Assembly: GCA_013816805.1 (NCBI GenBank)
Contig: JACDDS010000011.1
Location: 62,001-126,000 of the forward strand
Reading direction: 5' to 3'
Source: Chitinophagales bacterium
GTDB lineage: Bacteria; Bacteroidota; Bacteroidia; Chitinophagales; UBA10324
DNA length: 64,000 nt
Shown here: one piece after another, positions 18,865-28,515 of the stretch
Position numbering within the stretch: position 1 is the stretch's first letter
Layout of the letters: every line of letters begins with the position of its first letter
Notes under the pieces: generated by a model
The model's database searches: none
What the model was told of the DNA's origin: nothing
What the model saw: only the letters and a program-made list of their open reading frames with translations
Position numbers and translations under genes: made by a program

Positions 18865-21312
18865 ATGAGTGAAAAGCCAACCATATTAAGCCCTCTGCAA
18901 CGCCTGCTTGGTGAAGACTTTAACCCGGCACTGCTGTTTATAATGATACGCAAGAGCTTTTGGTGGTGCCTGCTGATCCTCTTGCTTACTACCTTTGCAG
19001 CTTTTATTTATTTGCGTTACACACCACCCACTTATGAGGTAAGCGCTGCTTTGATTGTGAAGCCAATAAATACTGCACAGGCGCTCAACATTGAAAACAA
19101 CAATAATTTGTTTCAGGGGAAGAATTCAAACATCGATATTGAAAAAGATATTCAGATCATGAAGTCGAACATGATCATAGACCGCGTAATCGATTCTTTA
19201 CAATTACAAGTCAGTTATTATGTAGCCGGTAATATATTAGACGAGGAACTTTATAAAAGCAGTCCATTCCGAATTGTTGCGGAAGTAAAAGATGGCTCCC
19301 TGTATAATCAATCCATTAATTTCAAATTTATTTCTGATAAACAATTTCAAATCAGTTACCTGTGGAACAGCAGGGAAGAAGTGAAAAAAGGTGAATTCGG
19401 AAAAAAATACTCTTTACCCGCCTTTACTTTTACCGCTCTTTTAAATAACTCCATTTTTGAAACTGAAAATAAGGCTTCATTATATGCCAGTTATTTTTTT
19501 GTCATCAATACCAGAAGCTCCCTCTATTCTCAGATTCGCTCCGCCTTACAGGTGGCACCCAATGACCCTACGATCGGCATCCTGATGCGCAATCGTAAGC
19601 CGCAGAAGGCGACGGATATTGTAAATGCGGTATGCGAAGAATTTATCAGGTACGACAAGGAGAAAAAAACAGAAAGCGCAACACTCATCCTTAACTTTAT
19701 TGAAGCCCAGGTAGACTCCATCAGCAATGATCTCAGGAATTATGAGGACCAGATGACTGCCTTTAAGCTTGCCAATGGTATTGCGATCGGAGGCATGGAA
19801 GAAGATCTGAACACTACTCTAAAAGATTTGAAACTGCAGTTAAATGAACAGGATCTGCAATACAGCACTCTTGAATATTACCGCAAATATTTTTTACGCT
19901 ATCAGGACTCTACTAAGCTGTTATACGGAATAATTGATCCCCAGTACACTTCTTTGAATGATTATATTAAGAATCTTGACGATTTACAATCGAAGCATCA
20001 GGAAATGCTGCTCAGGCTTTCTCCTAATAATCCGGAGATGATCAACCTTGACGATCAAATAGCCGATATGAAGCATAATATCCTGGAGAGCATTCTGAAC
20101 ATGGAAGATAAGCTGCACGATAAAAGCAATATGCTGCAACAGGAAGTTCATAAAAATCTTGGGCAGTTTTCAAATGTACCGGCCATACAAGCAGAATTTT
20201 TGCGGCTTAGCAGATTGAGCGATCTTAAAGAAAAATATTACCTTCTTCTTCTTGATAAAAAATCTGCTTTCAGTATTACAAAAGCAGGTTTTGTATCCGA
20301 TTATACCATTCTTCGCCGGGCAGATGTGCCTACCGTGCCGGTTTCTCCAAATACCAAGCTTATAAAATTACTTGGAATTGTTACAGGGCTCCTCTCCTGT
20401 TTTATACTTATTATCACCCGTTATCTACTACACAATAAAGTATTATCAGTTGCGGAAATAATGAAATACTCAGACGCTGGCTTACTGGGTGTAATTCCTA
20501 AATATCGCCAGCTGATGGATATTTCACAGCTGGTGGTGAACAAAAGCCCGAAGTCAATTATCTCTGAATGCTTCCGGTCTATGCGCACAAACCTGGATTA
20601 CATATCTCCTTCCAGGAATTCACAGCTCATGACGGTTACCAGCACTGTTTCGGGTGAAGGAAAAACTTTTATTGCCGTAAATATGGCGGGCATTCTTGCA
20701 GTAGGAGGTAAAAAGGTGGTGTTGCTCGATTTCGATTTGAGGAAGCCGCAAATTCATAAAGCATTTGGCATAGATAATCAGAAAGGCATCAGTACCCTTT
20801 TAATTGGCAAGCATCAGCTCGACGAATGCATCAGGCATTCAGAATGGGAGAATCTGGATATGATCACCTCCGGCCCGCTGCCACCGAGCCCTGCTGAATT
20901 TATTTTATCTAAAGAAACGGAAGAGCTGCTAAGCAATCTGAAAAAAAGATACGATGTAATTGTGGTTGATACACCACCTATTGGCATAGTTACCGATGCA
21001 CTTGAACTTATAAAAAAGGCAGACTTTCCAATCTATATTGTTCGGGCAGATTACTCCAGCCGCAATTTCCTGAATAATATCAACCATCTCGTTAATGATT
21101 ATCACATCACCAAGCTTTCAGTAGTACTCAACGATATGGGAGAGGGTGCTTCCATCTACAGCTACAACTATGGTTACGGCTATGGTTACGGATATGGCTA
21201 TGGCAGCGGCAATGCTTACCATCAATACGGCAGTAATTATTATACGGATGAAATGGTTTCTCAAAGAGGATTTTTTAAAAGAATGCTGGGCTTTGTAAAA
21301 TCATTTTTCTAA
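18865..21312 (+). CDS. Wzc-like polysaccharide co-polymerase / BY tyrosine kinase
   Basis: This inner-membrane protein controls polymer length and export and carries a bacterial tyrosine kinase domain. The N-terminal Wzz domain has a membrane helix at about 29-49 and the TPPTYEVSAALIVKP segment. A long coiled-coil periplasmic region spans about 265-480, and the second helix is at about 496-518. The kinase has Walker A STVSGEGKTF near residue 591, Walker A' VLLDFDLRKPQ near 618, and Walker B VIVVDTPPIG near 697. The C-terminus is Tyr-rich, with a GYGYGYGYGYG run at about 771-783, the usual autophosphorylation cluster. It starts 1 bp after the exporter gene and is followed 4 bp later by the WecA-like gene. 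Confidence 0.93.
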   Translation: MSEKPTILSPLQRLLGEDFNPALLFIMIRKSFWWCLLILLLTTFAAFIYLRYTPPTYEVSAALIVKPINTAQALNIENNNNLFQGKNSNIDIEKDIQIMKSNMIIDRVIDSLQLQVSYYVAGNILDEELYKSSPFRIVAEVKDGSLYNQSINFKFISDKQFQISYLWNSREEVKKGEFGKKYSLPAFTFTALLNNSIFETENKASLYASYFFVINTRSSLYSQIRSALQVAPNDPTIGILMRNRKPQKATDIVNAVCEEFIRYDKEKKTESATLILNFIEAQVDSISNDLRNYEDQMTAFKLANGIAIGGMEEDLNTTLKDLKLQLNEQDLQYSTLEYYRKYFLRYQDSTKLLYGIIDPQYTSLNDYIKNLDDLQSKHQEMLLRLSPNNPEMINLDDQIADMKHNILESILNMEDKLHDKSNMLQQEVHKNLGQFSNVPAIQAEFLRLSRLSDLKEKYYLLLLDKKSAFSITKAGFVSDYTILRRADVPTVPVSPNTKLIKLLGIVTGLLSCFILIITRYLLHNKVLSVAEIMKYSDAGLLGVIPKYRQLMDISQLVVNKSPKSIISECFRSMRTNLDYISPSRNSQLMTVTSTVSGEGKTFIAVNMAGILAVGGKKVVLLDFDLRKPQIHKAFGIDNQKGISTLLIGKHQLDECIRHSEWENLDMITSGPLPPSPAEFILSKETEELLSNLKKRYDVIVVDTPPIGIVTDALELIKKADFPIYIVRADYSSRNFLNNINHLVNDYHITKLSVVLNDMGEGASIYSYNYGYGYGYGYGYGSGNAYHQYGSNYYTDEMVSQRGFFKRMLGFVKSFF

Positions 21313-21316
21313 TAAG

Positions 21317-22444
21317 GTGAGTTTAAATCTTAATCCCGATACAATTTTTCTCTATATTGCTTATGTATGCTTTTTTTTGCTGTCAGTTATATTTTCTTTA
21401 TTAATCAATGGCTTATTAATCCGCTTTACGCGGACCCTTGGTAATCGCCAGATTCAGCACCAACGGCATATGCGCTGGTCAAGCAGTGTAAAGCCATCCA
21501 TTGGAGGATTTTCCTTCTATATATTATTTCTTGTAGCTGTTTCCATGACTGCCATTTTCAATCTCCGGACAAAAGATCCTATCAATGAGCATCTGCTTGG
21601 ATTAATTTTTTCAGCCTCTATCGGTTTCCTAATCGGGCTGGCTGATGATGCATACAATACCAATCCATTATTAAAATTTTTAGGGCAGGTAACCTGTGGT
21701 ATTTCACTTGTTGCAACCGGCACCTATATTCACGCAACAGGGATATACCTGATAGATGTTCTTATCACACTTATGTGGGTAGCAGGTATTATGAACTCCA
21801 TTAATATGCTCGATAATATGGATGGAATCAGCGGAATAGTTTCTCTATTTATTCTTTTTGCATGTTTTCTTGTGTTGCTGATTGAAAAAGATTTGTTTTC
21901 TGTGTACTCAATACTGCTTATTGGCGTGGCAGGAAGTATTACAGGATTTCTTTTTTATAACTGGAATCCTGCACGTATTTATATGGGCGATACAGGAAGT
22001 CAGTTTCTTGGTGCTTTTATTTCATCAATGTCAATACGGATCCTGTGGAAATTTCACGATCCCGCTGGAAGCATAATCCAGTTTAGACAATTTTTAATTC
22101 CGCTTATAGCATTTACAATTCCTTTTATTGATACGGGCACTGTAGTTATCCGCAGAATTGCAAGGGGTCAGTCGCCCTTTATAGGTGGTAAAGATCACAT
22201 CTCCCATCACTTCGCCTATGCGGGGCTTTCAGATCAACAGGTTATTTTTTTATTGGGAGGAATTTCATTTTTATCTGCACTCATTACTTCGGTTATTGTA
22301 TATGTAAAAGAACAGTTGAATGAAACAACCATCATTCTATTTTATAGTTATTTTTTCCTGCTGTTTTTTATAGTGCAGTATTTTTATAATCGCGGAAAGC
22401 GAAAGCAAATAAATAAATCGCACAGGACAGAAACGGATAATTAG
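21317..22444 (+). CDS. WecA/MraY-family undecaprenyl-phosphate sugar-phosphate transferase
   Basis: This polytopic membrane enzyme transfers a sugar-1-phosphate from UDP-sugar to undecaprenyl phosphate and so starts the repeat unit. The family motifs are GLADDAYNTNPLLKFLGQ near residue 112, NMLDNMDGISG near 161 and YMGDTGSQFLG near 222. It ends with a RGQSPFIGGKDHISHHF segment near 284, characteristic of the soluble catalytic loop. Its 375 residues are normal. Translation starts at GTG 21317, 4 bp after the Wzc-like stop, implying coupling. Exact sugar specificity cannot be read. Confidence 0.92.
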   Translation: MSLNLNPDTIFLYIAYVCFFLLSVIFSLLINGLLIRFTRTLGNRQIQHQRHMRWSSSVKPSIGGFSFYILFLVAVSMTAIFNLRTKDPINEHLLGLIFSASIGFLIGLADDAYNTNPLLKFLGQVTCGISLVATGTYIHATGIYLIDVLITLMWVAGIMNSINMLDNMDGISGIVSLFILFACFLVLLIEKDLFSVYSILLIGVAGSITGFLFYNWNPARIYMGDTGSQFLGAFISSMSIRILWKFHDPAGSIIQFRQFLIPLIAFTIPFIDTGTVVIRRIARGQSPFIGGKDHISHHFAYAGLSDQQVIFLLGGISFLSALITSVIVYVKEQLNETTIILFYSYFFLLFFIVQYFYNRGKRKQINKSHRTETDN

Positions 22445-22760
22445 TTAAAGAGAAGTCTCTGAACGGAGGCTTTTCGAACTGCTCCTGACCATTATTCCGA
22501 CAGTGAGTTTTTCACAGAGCCCGGATTCCTTGATTTTGTTTTTGCATATTCGGAGTAGTTGCTCAAGCAAAGGCTGTAATATTTCTTTTTTCATGATCTT
22601 TAATTTTTGATAAGAATATTTATACACAAAAAGTCAGGAAGCATGCACCAGAGTTATTGATATAATTCATATTGAACTTTATCCCGGTTTTACTTTTAGA
22701 ATTTTTAATTTATTGAAATATTGAGGCTCATAATAAACCGTAAATAATTAACCGGTAGCA
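22445..22760. other. Intergenic region before the O-acetylation pair
   Basis: This 316-bp stretch contains the hairpin at 22453-22474 and otherwise AT-rich sequence. A minus-strand open frame (22445-22627) encodes a lysine-rich 60-residue peptide that overlaps the hairpin and has no recognised relatives; I do not call it a gene. Promoter activity for the MBOAT gene is likely, but no clear TAnnTTTG box was found. Confidence 0.5.
22453..22474 (+). terminator. Possible terminator of the polysaccharide operon
   Basis: AAGTCTC (22453-22459) pairs with GAGGCTT (22466-22472) with one G-U pair and a 6-nt loop, followed by TTTTC. It lies 9 bp after the WecA-like stop. The T-run is short. Confidence 0.45.
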
Positions 22761-24173
22761 ATGGTATTTAGCAGCAGTATTTTCCTGTTTTATTTTTTCC
22801 CTGTATTTCTGCTAGCGTATTTTATCACTCCGGTTCACTTGAAAAATTATACAGCGCTTATTGCAAGCGTTGCCTTTTATGCCTGGGGTGCACCGAAATT
22901 CATTTTCATTGTTCTTATCATCCTTATAGCAGATTTCTTCCTCGGTAACAAAATCTTTGAATCACGAGGCAACAAGAAAAAGTGGCTTCTCATCTTTTCT
23001 CTTTCAATTAACGTGGGTTCACTGCTCTATTTTAAATACGCGAACTTTTTTGTCGAAAACTTCAATGACACACTTCAAGCCTTAGGATTTAATGCAGTTA
23101 GCTGGGCACGCATTGCACTTCCGATAGGCATATCGTTTTTCACCTTCCAGGAAATGAGCTATACTATTGACATTTACAGAGGAGTGCATAAACCTCTCAC
23201 AAAGTTCAGCGACTATATGCTTTTTATTTTCATGTTTTCACATTTGATCGCCGGCCCCATTGTTACCTATCATATCCTTGCCGATGATATCGTGGAACGG
23301 CGACACCAGCTTAATTTAAACTACAAAATACAAGGTGCTCTTCGTTTTACTATTGGCCTGGCTAAAAAAGTTCTTATAGCCAACCAGTTGGCTGTAGTTG
23401 CGGACCAGGTGTTCGGGCAGCCCGCTGGGCAACTTAATTTTTATTCATCCTGGATGGGTGCTATAGCTTATACATTTCAATTGTACTTTGATTTCTCCGG
23501 CTATTCAGATATGGCTATAGGGATTGGAAAATTCCTTGGCTTCAACTTTCCTGAAAATTTTAACAATCCCTACATTTCACAGAGCATTACTGAATTCTGG
23601 CGGAGGTGGCATATTACTCTGGGAAACTGGATGCGCAACTACCTTTATATTCCTCTGGGGGGCAATCGCGTTTCTATATCCAGAATGTATTTCAACCTGT
23701 GGGTTGTATTTCTGATTTCCGGATTTTGGCACGGTGCAGAATGGACGTTTGTGGTTTGGGGAATCTATCATGGTCTCTTTATAGTATTAGACCGGCTATT
23801 CCTGGTTAATCTTCTGAAGCCTGTAAGCAAAATATTCCGCATCGCTTTAACCTTCTTAATTGTAGTGCTGGGATGGATACTTTTCCGCTCAACCAGCTTA
23901 GCACAGGCATTTAACTTTTATCACTGCATGTTTTCATTTAACCTGACAATGGCATCTCCTGACCTTGATTATAAATTTATTTTCTTTCTGCTAATAGCCA
24001 TTTTTTTTTCATTCTTCGGAGTGGTTAATGCTATAGAACAAAACCAGATAAAATGGTTTAATCCCGAGCGATGGTTAATTCCAAAAATATTAAGTTCCAT
24101 ATTGTTAATGTTTTGGTGCCTTGCAGAAATTTCATCCGGAAGCTTTAATCCATTTATATATTTCCGTTTTTAA
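22761..24173 (+). CDS. MBOAT-family O-acyltransferase (AlgI-like)
   Basis: This is a polytopic membrane acyltransferase that passes acetyl groups across the inner membrane for polysaccharide O-acetylation, by analogy with AlgI. Its 470 residues carry MBOAT signatures: ALPIGISFFTFQEMSYTID at about 113-131, FDFSGYSDMAIGIGKFLGF near 245, ITEFWRRWHITLGNWMRNYL near 274, and the catalytic histidine in SGFWHGAEWTFVVWG near 321. Its stop codon overlaps the start of the AlgJ-like gene by one base (TAATG), so the two are translationally coupled. Its position next to the export genes suggests it decorates the same polymer. Confidence 0.93.
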   Translation: MVFSSSIFLFYFFPVFLLAYFITPVHLKNYTALIASVAFYAWGAPKFIFIVLIILIADFFLGNKIFESRGNKKKWLLIFSLSINVGSLLYFKYANFFVENFNDTLQALGFNAVSWARIALPIGISFFTFQEMSYTIDIYRGVHKPLTKFSDYMLFIFMFSHLIAGPIVTYHILADDIVERRHQLNLNYKIQGALRFTIGLAKKVLIANQLAVVADQVFGQPAGQLNFYSSWMGAIAYTFQLYFDFSGYSDMAIGIGKFLGFNFPENFNNPYISQSITEFWRRWHITLGNWMRNYLYIPLGGNRVSISRMYFNLWVVFLISGFWHGAEWTFVVWGIYHGLFIVLDRLFLVNLLKPVSKIFRIALTFLIVVLGWILFRSTSLAQAFNFYHCMFSFNLTMASPDLDYKFIFFLLIAIFFSFFGVVNAIEQNQIKWFNPERWLIPKILSSILLMFWCLAEISSGSFNPFIYFRF

Positions 24174-25306
24174 TGAAAGTAAAAAAATTTATATCGCTTT
24201 TTTTATGGATCAGCATTATTGCAATACCAATGACGCAAACCATTTTTCATTGGCCGGTTATAAAGCAGCTAAACGGAGCGTATGTTAAACCACTAAAGCC
24301 AGCCTTATCCTTGCACACATGGAGTAATGGCTCTTTCCAGGACAGCATGAATCAATATGCGGAAATTTATATGGGCTATCACCCTACCTTAGTGCGTATC
24401 AGAAATCAACTTGATTATTCCTTCTTTGACATTATTCATGCGAATGATGTTGTGAAGGGTAAGCACGCACAGTTATTTGAGAAAACATATATCGAAAAAT
24501 ATTATGGAATAGATACCACCAATCAGCATGCTCTTTTTTCTATTATCGAAAAACTGAAATTCCTGCAGGATACACTTGCCCGCGAAAATAAATTGGTAAT
24601 GGTAGTAGTTGCGCCAGGAAAAGCGCACTTCATGCCAGAAAATATCCCAAAGGGATTTGATTCTTCCAACATCAGGAAATCAAACTACAATCTGCTGATT
24701 CCTTTATTGAATAAGAATAATATAAATTATATTGACTTTAACAGCTATTTTCTTTCCATAAAAAAACACTCACCTTATCCGTTGTATGCTACAGGGGGAA
24801 CACACTGGAGCGTATATGGCGCCATGTTAGCCGCTGATTCAATGACCCGATTTTTGAAAATGAAATCACATTTACCGGTTATCTCATATGACATTTCGCA
24901 TGGCTTCTGGTCGAAAAAACCATTACAGGGTGACGATGATTTAGTTTCTATATTAAATCTTTCCTATCACGTAAATACTGAATCCCTTTGGTATCCCTGG
25001 ACTATAACAGATACTACCCAGGGAATAAAGCCGGATGTTTTAGTAATCGGTGACAGTTATTACTGGCGGATATTAGGTAATTATTTTCCGTACGAAGTTT
25101 ATGGACCAAACTTCAGCTATTGGTATTACGGTTGGCAAGCCTGGCCCGAAAGCAGCATCAATGGAAGGGAGGCCGCAGTAGGCCACATGAACCTGAAACA
25201 AGAAATTGAAAAGAGGCAAGTGATCCTATTTCTCGATGGAGAAGCTAATTATGCCGATATCGGCCATGACCTGATACAGAAGCTCTATGCTCTCTACCAT
25301 CCTTAG
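24173..25306 (+). CDS. AlgJ/AlgX-like SGNH acetyltransferase partner
   Basis: This 377-residue protein has an N-terminal signal-anchor (residues 5-24) and a periplasmic SGNH-hydrolase-like domain of the AlgX/AlgJ type, which transfers acetyl groups to the polymer. Key residues are the nucleophile block VLVIGDSYYWRI near residue 295 and the catalytic Asp/His-type motif TGGTHWSVYGA near 207. The N-terminal ANDVVKGKHAQLFE is where AlgJ proteins carry an equivalent conserved segment. It is coupled to the MBOAT gene by a one-base overlap. It meets the convergent DUF72 gene tail to tail with a 4-bp overlap. Confidence 0.87.
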   Translation: MKVKKFISLFLWISIIAIPMTQTIFHWPVIKQLNGAYVKPLKPALSLHTWSNGSFQDSMNQYAEIYMGYHPTLVRIRNQLDYSFFDIIHANDVVKGKHAQLFEKTYIEKYYGIDTTNQHALFSIIEKLKFLQDTLARENKLVMVVVAPGKAHFMPENIPKGFDSSNIRKSNYNLLIPLLNKNNINYIDFNSYFLSIKKHSPYPLYATGGTHWSVYGAMLAADSMTRFLKMKSHLPVISYDISHGFWSKKPLQGDDDLVSILNLSYHVNTESLWYPWTITDTTQGIKPDVLVIGDSYYWRILGNYFPYEVYGPNFSYWYYGWQAWPESSINGREAAVGHMNLKQEIEKRQVILFLDGEANYADIGHDLIQKLYALYHP

Positions 25307-26208
25307 CCATTACGCCTTTTTAGCTGGCGGGTTAATTCTTTTGCATTCTTTATTGCGTAACCATCCCTGTCATTATTAAAATAAACCCAGACCCGCATAG
25401 CTTTACTTGCTACAATACGCTGCACCCATTCAGCGAGCTCCTGCTGAGTATAATCATGCCGATACCATTTTTTAATACCATGAAATCGTATATAAACATC
25501 ATCCGCTGTTTTAATTAACTCATCGGGCAACCTTGGTGCACTGCAGCAACAAAATATGATTCCGGCTTTCCGGAAGGCAGTGTATACCTTTTGATTCCAC
25601 CAACTGGCGTGCCGGAATTCGACGACGCTTTTTCTTTCAGTGTCTAACTGGCTAACAATCGCTTTTAATCGTGCAGGAGTATAGTGATAACTGGGTGGCA
25701 ACTGGAATAAAAAACATCCCATTTTAGACTTTAATAAATCTGCAATTAATCCAAAGTCCTTCACATGCTCCCCTGTTTGGCTAAAGCGTCTGGTATGCGT
25801 AATTAGTTCATTGACCTTTACCGTGTAAATAAATTTTCGGCGACCTACCTGCCTAACCCAGGAGTTAACAGTGCCCAAGGTTGGCCATGAATAAAACGGA
25901 GCATTTAGCTCCACTGTCTTAAAGTGACTGGCATAATATTCAAACCATTTATTGTTCTCCAGGGTGGAGGGATAAAAAATATCCCGCCAGTGCCAGTAAA
26001 ACCAACCGGAACATCCAATATAATATTGCTGAACAGAATTAGCCGGAATATGGCTTTTTAAAACAGATCGTTTTTTTTGTGATTCGAATTTAAGTCTTGC
26101 CTGATGCATCTTTTCTGCACGTAGAATATTCTGCAACCGCTGCTTTTCCCTGCGTTCCTCGCGTTTTTGCCGGCGTTCTGTAAGAGTTAAAATGGCAGGT
26201 GTTTCCAT
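25303..26208 (-). CDS. DUF72 domain-containing protein
   Basis: This is a TIM-barrel-like DUF72 protein of 301 residues and unknown biochemical role. The domain starts at about residue 67 with YYIGCSGWFYWHWRDIFYP. Other features are the family's FKTVELNAPFYSWPT, FIYTVKVNELITHTRR, FLFQLPPSYHYTPARL, VVEFRHASWWN and a final VWVYFNNDRDGYAIKNA. A strongly basic N-terminal tail of about 60 residues (TERRQKREERREKQRLQ) precedes it and may bind nucleic acid. It is followed 69 bp upstream on the same strand by the LpxD-like gene. Confidence 0.9.
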   Translation of the reverse strand: METPAILTLTERRQKREERREKQRLQNILRAEKMHQARLKFESQKKRSVLKSHIPANSVQQYYIGCSGWFYWHWRDIFYPSTLENNKWFEYYASHFKTVELNAPFYSWPTLGTVNSWVRQVGRRKFIYTVKVNELITHTRRFSQTGEHVKDFGLIADLLKSKMGCFLFQLPPSYHYTPARLKAIVSQLDTERKSVVEFRHASWWNQKVYTAFRKAGIIFCCCSAPRLPDELIKTADDVYIRFHGIKKWYRHDYTQQELAEWVQRIVASKAMRVWVYFNNDRDGYAIKNAKELTRQLKRRNG

Positions 26209-26277
26209 TAGCTGTTAATAGTTTCGTAACTCAGTTATTTCAGCCCAACCAATCAATAATATCTATAAAATGGTTCA

Positions 26278-27207
26278 CTATTTCTTTTCAAAAATTTCCT
26301 TTAGCTTTTTTACGTAGGCGACTTGTCGCCATGCTTCACGAGCTTCCTGTGCAGGATATCCAAAGTATGTTTTACCCCCTTCCAACGACTGCGAAACACC
26401 TGATTGCGCAAGCACCACTGCACCTTTGCCGATTACTAAATCTTTATTTACGCCCACCTGCCCCCACAAGATCACATTATCTTCAATCTTCGCTACACCT
26501 GCCACACCTACAAAGGCTGCAAACAGACAATTCTTACCCACCACGGTATCATGCCCGATATGCACATGGTTATCCAGTTTGGTTCCGTTGCCAATTTCTG
26601 TAGTTCCCGACACGCCCCTGTCTATTGTGCAGCAAGCGCCTATTTCCACCCTATTGTGTATGGCTACATTTCCACAGGAATACATTTTTATATAACCCAG
26701 ATCCGGATATCTTTTAAAATAAAAAGCGTCTGCCCCAATCACAGTACCCGAATGAATAACACAATCATCGCCTATTTCACAATGGTCATATATACTTACG
26801 TTAGAGTGGACCAGGCAATTCTTTCCTATTGTAACATAATTTCCAATAAATGCCCCGGGCTGAATGATGGTTCCCTCACCTATGACGGCCAAATCTGAGA
26901 TGCTTTTTGTGGCATTCTCAAAGGGACGGTAATTCATCACCAGAAAATTATAATCCCTGAACGGATCGCTGGAAATAAGAAGGTGTTTGCCTAAAGGTGG
27001 GTTTACTTCCTTATTAATCAGGATTACTGATGCATCCGATTTAAGCGCCTTATCGTAATATTTCGGATGATCTACAAAGGTGAGGTCACCTTGCCGCACC
27101 ATGTGGATTTCGTTAATACCTTTCAGAAGATAATTTTCATCCCCGATTAATTGTGCCTTAATAAGCGAATTAACAACTGAAAGTGTAACGGGCGGGTTAA
27201 GATTCAT
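26278..27207 (-). CDS. LpxD-like UDP-3-O-acylglucosamine N-acyltransferase
   Basis: This is a left-handed beta-helix acyltransferase related to LpxD, which adds the second acyl chain in lipid A assembly. The N-terminal LpxD domain occupies about residues 8-100 (GDLTFVDHPKYYDKALKSDA), and hexapeptide repeats run from about 105 to 270. The catalytic-type histidine lies in NHVHIGHDTVVGKN, preceded by CTIDRGVSGTTEIGNGTKLD. At 309 residues it is shorter than typical LpxD (about 340), because the C-terminal helical part is brief. It may be a second, specialised LpxD paralogue, which Bacteroidota often carry, rather than the housekeeping enzyme. Confidence 0.82.
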   Translation of the reverse strand: MNLNPPVTLSVVNSLIKAQLIGDENYLLKGINEIHMVRQGDLTFVDHPKYYDKALKSDASVILINKEVNPPLGKHLLISSDPFRDYNFLVMNYRPFENATKSISDLAVIGEGTIIQPGAFIGNYVTIGKNCLVHSNVSIYDHCEIGDDCVIHSGTVIGADAFYFKRYPDLGYIKMYSCGNVAIHNRVEIGACCTIDRGVSGTTEIGNGTKLDNHVHIGHDTVVGKNCLFAAFVGVAGVAKIEDNVILWGQVGVNKDLVIGKGAVVLAQSGVSQSLEGGKTYFGYPAQEAREAWRQVAYVKKLKEIFEKK

Positions 27208-27343
27208 GGGTACAAATATTCCTGCTGCGAAGGTAGCCAGAAGTAATCTTAATCATTTATGTAGGCCAAATACTGTAGTGGACTTTTTATAAAATAGGAA
27301 TATAAACCGTTCCTCCTGTTTCCGAATATCATCCTCTAAAATC

Positions 27344-27351
27344 TATCTTTG
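27344..27351 (+). promoter_or_regulatory. -7 promoter box TATCTTTG for gcvT
   Basis: TATCTTTG is a perfect match to the Bacteroidota -7 consensus TAnnTTTG. It lies 24 bp before the ATG at 27376. It overlaps the possible TTG start at 27349, which therefore cannot be a start on this transcript. Confidence 0.65.
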
Positions 27352-27375
27352 TGCGATTTAAATTTTTATCCTGAT

Positions 27376-28461
27376 ATGAAGACCACTCCTTTAACAGAAA
27401 TCCATATACAGCTTGGAGCAAAAATGGCGGAATTTGCCGGTTATAATATGCCTATTTCATATTCAGGAATTAACAATGAGCATCAATGCGTACGGAATAA
27501 TGCCGGTATTTTTGACGTTTCCCATATGGGTGAATTTGTTTTGCGTGGTCCGCGTGCGCTTGAACTAATACAGAAAGTTACTTCAAACGATGCATCAAAA
27601 CTCCAGGTGGGTAATGTTCAATATTCCTGCATGCCCAATGAGCAGGGAGGTATTGTAGATGATTTGCTGGTTTATCACCTGCAGGAAAATTCTTACATGA
27701 TGGTAGTAAACGGATCGAACATTGAAAAGGACTGGAACTGGGTTGTACGAAATAATAACCTTGACGTAGATCTTAGAAACATCAGCGACCGTGCAGGTCT
27801 ACTTGCAGTTCAGGGTCCTAATGCTGTTAAAATTCTGCAAAAGCTCACGGATGTCGACCTTTCTTCAATCCCTTATTATTCCTTTGAGCGCGGGGTTTTT
27901 GGTGGAGTAAAAAATGTATTGATGTCTAATACAGGTTATACCGGAGCAGGAGGTTTCGAAATCTATTTTGAAAATACAGATGCCGAACACTTGTGGCGAA
28001 AAATTCTGGACGCAGGAAAAGAATATTCCTTAATGCCTTGTGGGCTTGGTGCCCGGGATACATTACGATTAGAAATGGGATTTTGCCTTTACGGAAATGA
28101 CATAGACGATACCACTTCACCTCTGGAAGCAGGTCTCGGCTGGATCACGAAGTTTTCGAAGGATTTTATCTCGAAAGAAATCTTAGAAAGGCAAAAAACA
28201 AATGGCGTATCCCGTAAATTAGTGGGTTTTGAAATGGTTGATAAAGGTATTGCACGCCATGGCTATGAAATAACTGATAGTACTGGAAATAAAACTGGCG
28301 AAGTAACCAGCGGCACCCAATCTCCCACTTTACAAAAAGCAATTGGGCTGGGATATGTTTCAGCGGACAATGCAAAGCCGGGCAATACCATTTTTATTGC
28401 GGTAAGAGGTAAAGATTTAGAGGCAAAAGTGGTGAAAATTCCTTTCCTTAAAAATGCCTGA
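27376..28461 (+). CDS. gcvT: Glycine cleavage system aminomethyltransferase (T protein)
   Basis: This is the T protein of the glycine cleavage system, which moves the aminomethyl carbon from the H protein to tetrahydrofolate, releasing ammonia. The start [20 protein letters not shown] is the normal family beginning, so the ATG at 27376 is chosen over the upstream TTG. Other signatures are [65 protein letters not shown] and [20 protein letters not shown]. Its 361 residues are standard. The other gcv genes are not in the window, as is common in this phylum. Confidence 0.96.
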   Translation: MKTTPLTEIHIQLGAKMAEFAGYNMPISYSGINNEHQCVRNNAGIFDVSHMGEFVLRGPRALELIQKVTSNDASKLQVGNVQYSCMPNEQGGIVDDLLVYHLQENSYMMVVNGSNIEKDWNWVVRNNNLDVDLRNISDRAGLLAVQGPNAVKILQKLTDVDLSSIPYYSFERGVFGGVKNVLMSNTGYTGAGGFEIYFENTDAEHLWRKILDAGKEYSLMPCGLGARDTLRLEMGFCLYGNDIDDTTSPLEAGLGWITKFSKDFISKEILERQKTNGVSRKLVGFEMVDKGIARHGYEITDSTGNKTGEVTSGTQSPTLQKAIGLGYVSADNAKPGNTIFIAVRGKDLEAKVVKIPFLKNA

Positions 28462-28515
28462 TGCACACAGTTCCGGTAATCAGCTTTTCCGTTTCATAAA
28501 ATTCTGTTAAAAGCT

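Noticed and set aside
21160-21230. Short GGTTACGGCTATGG-like repeats, first read as a microsatellite
   Set aside because: They encode the Tyr-rich tail of the Wzc-like kinase, an expected feature of that protein.
22445-22627. Minus-strand 60-residue open frame after the WecA-like gene
   Set aside because: It overlaps a likely terminator hairpin, has no recognised family and no strong ribosome site. Kept only as a remark in the intergenic entry.
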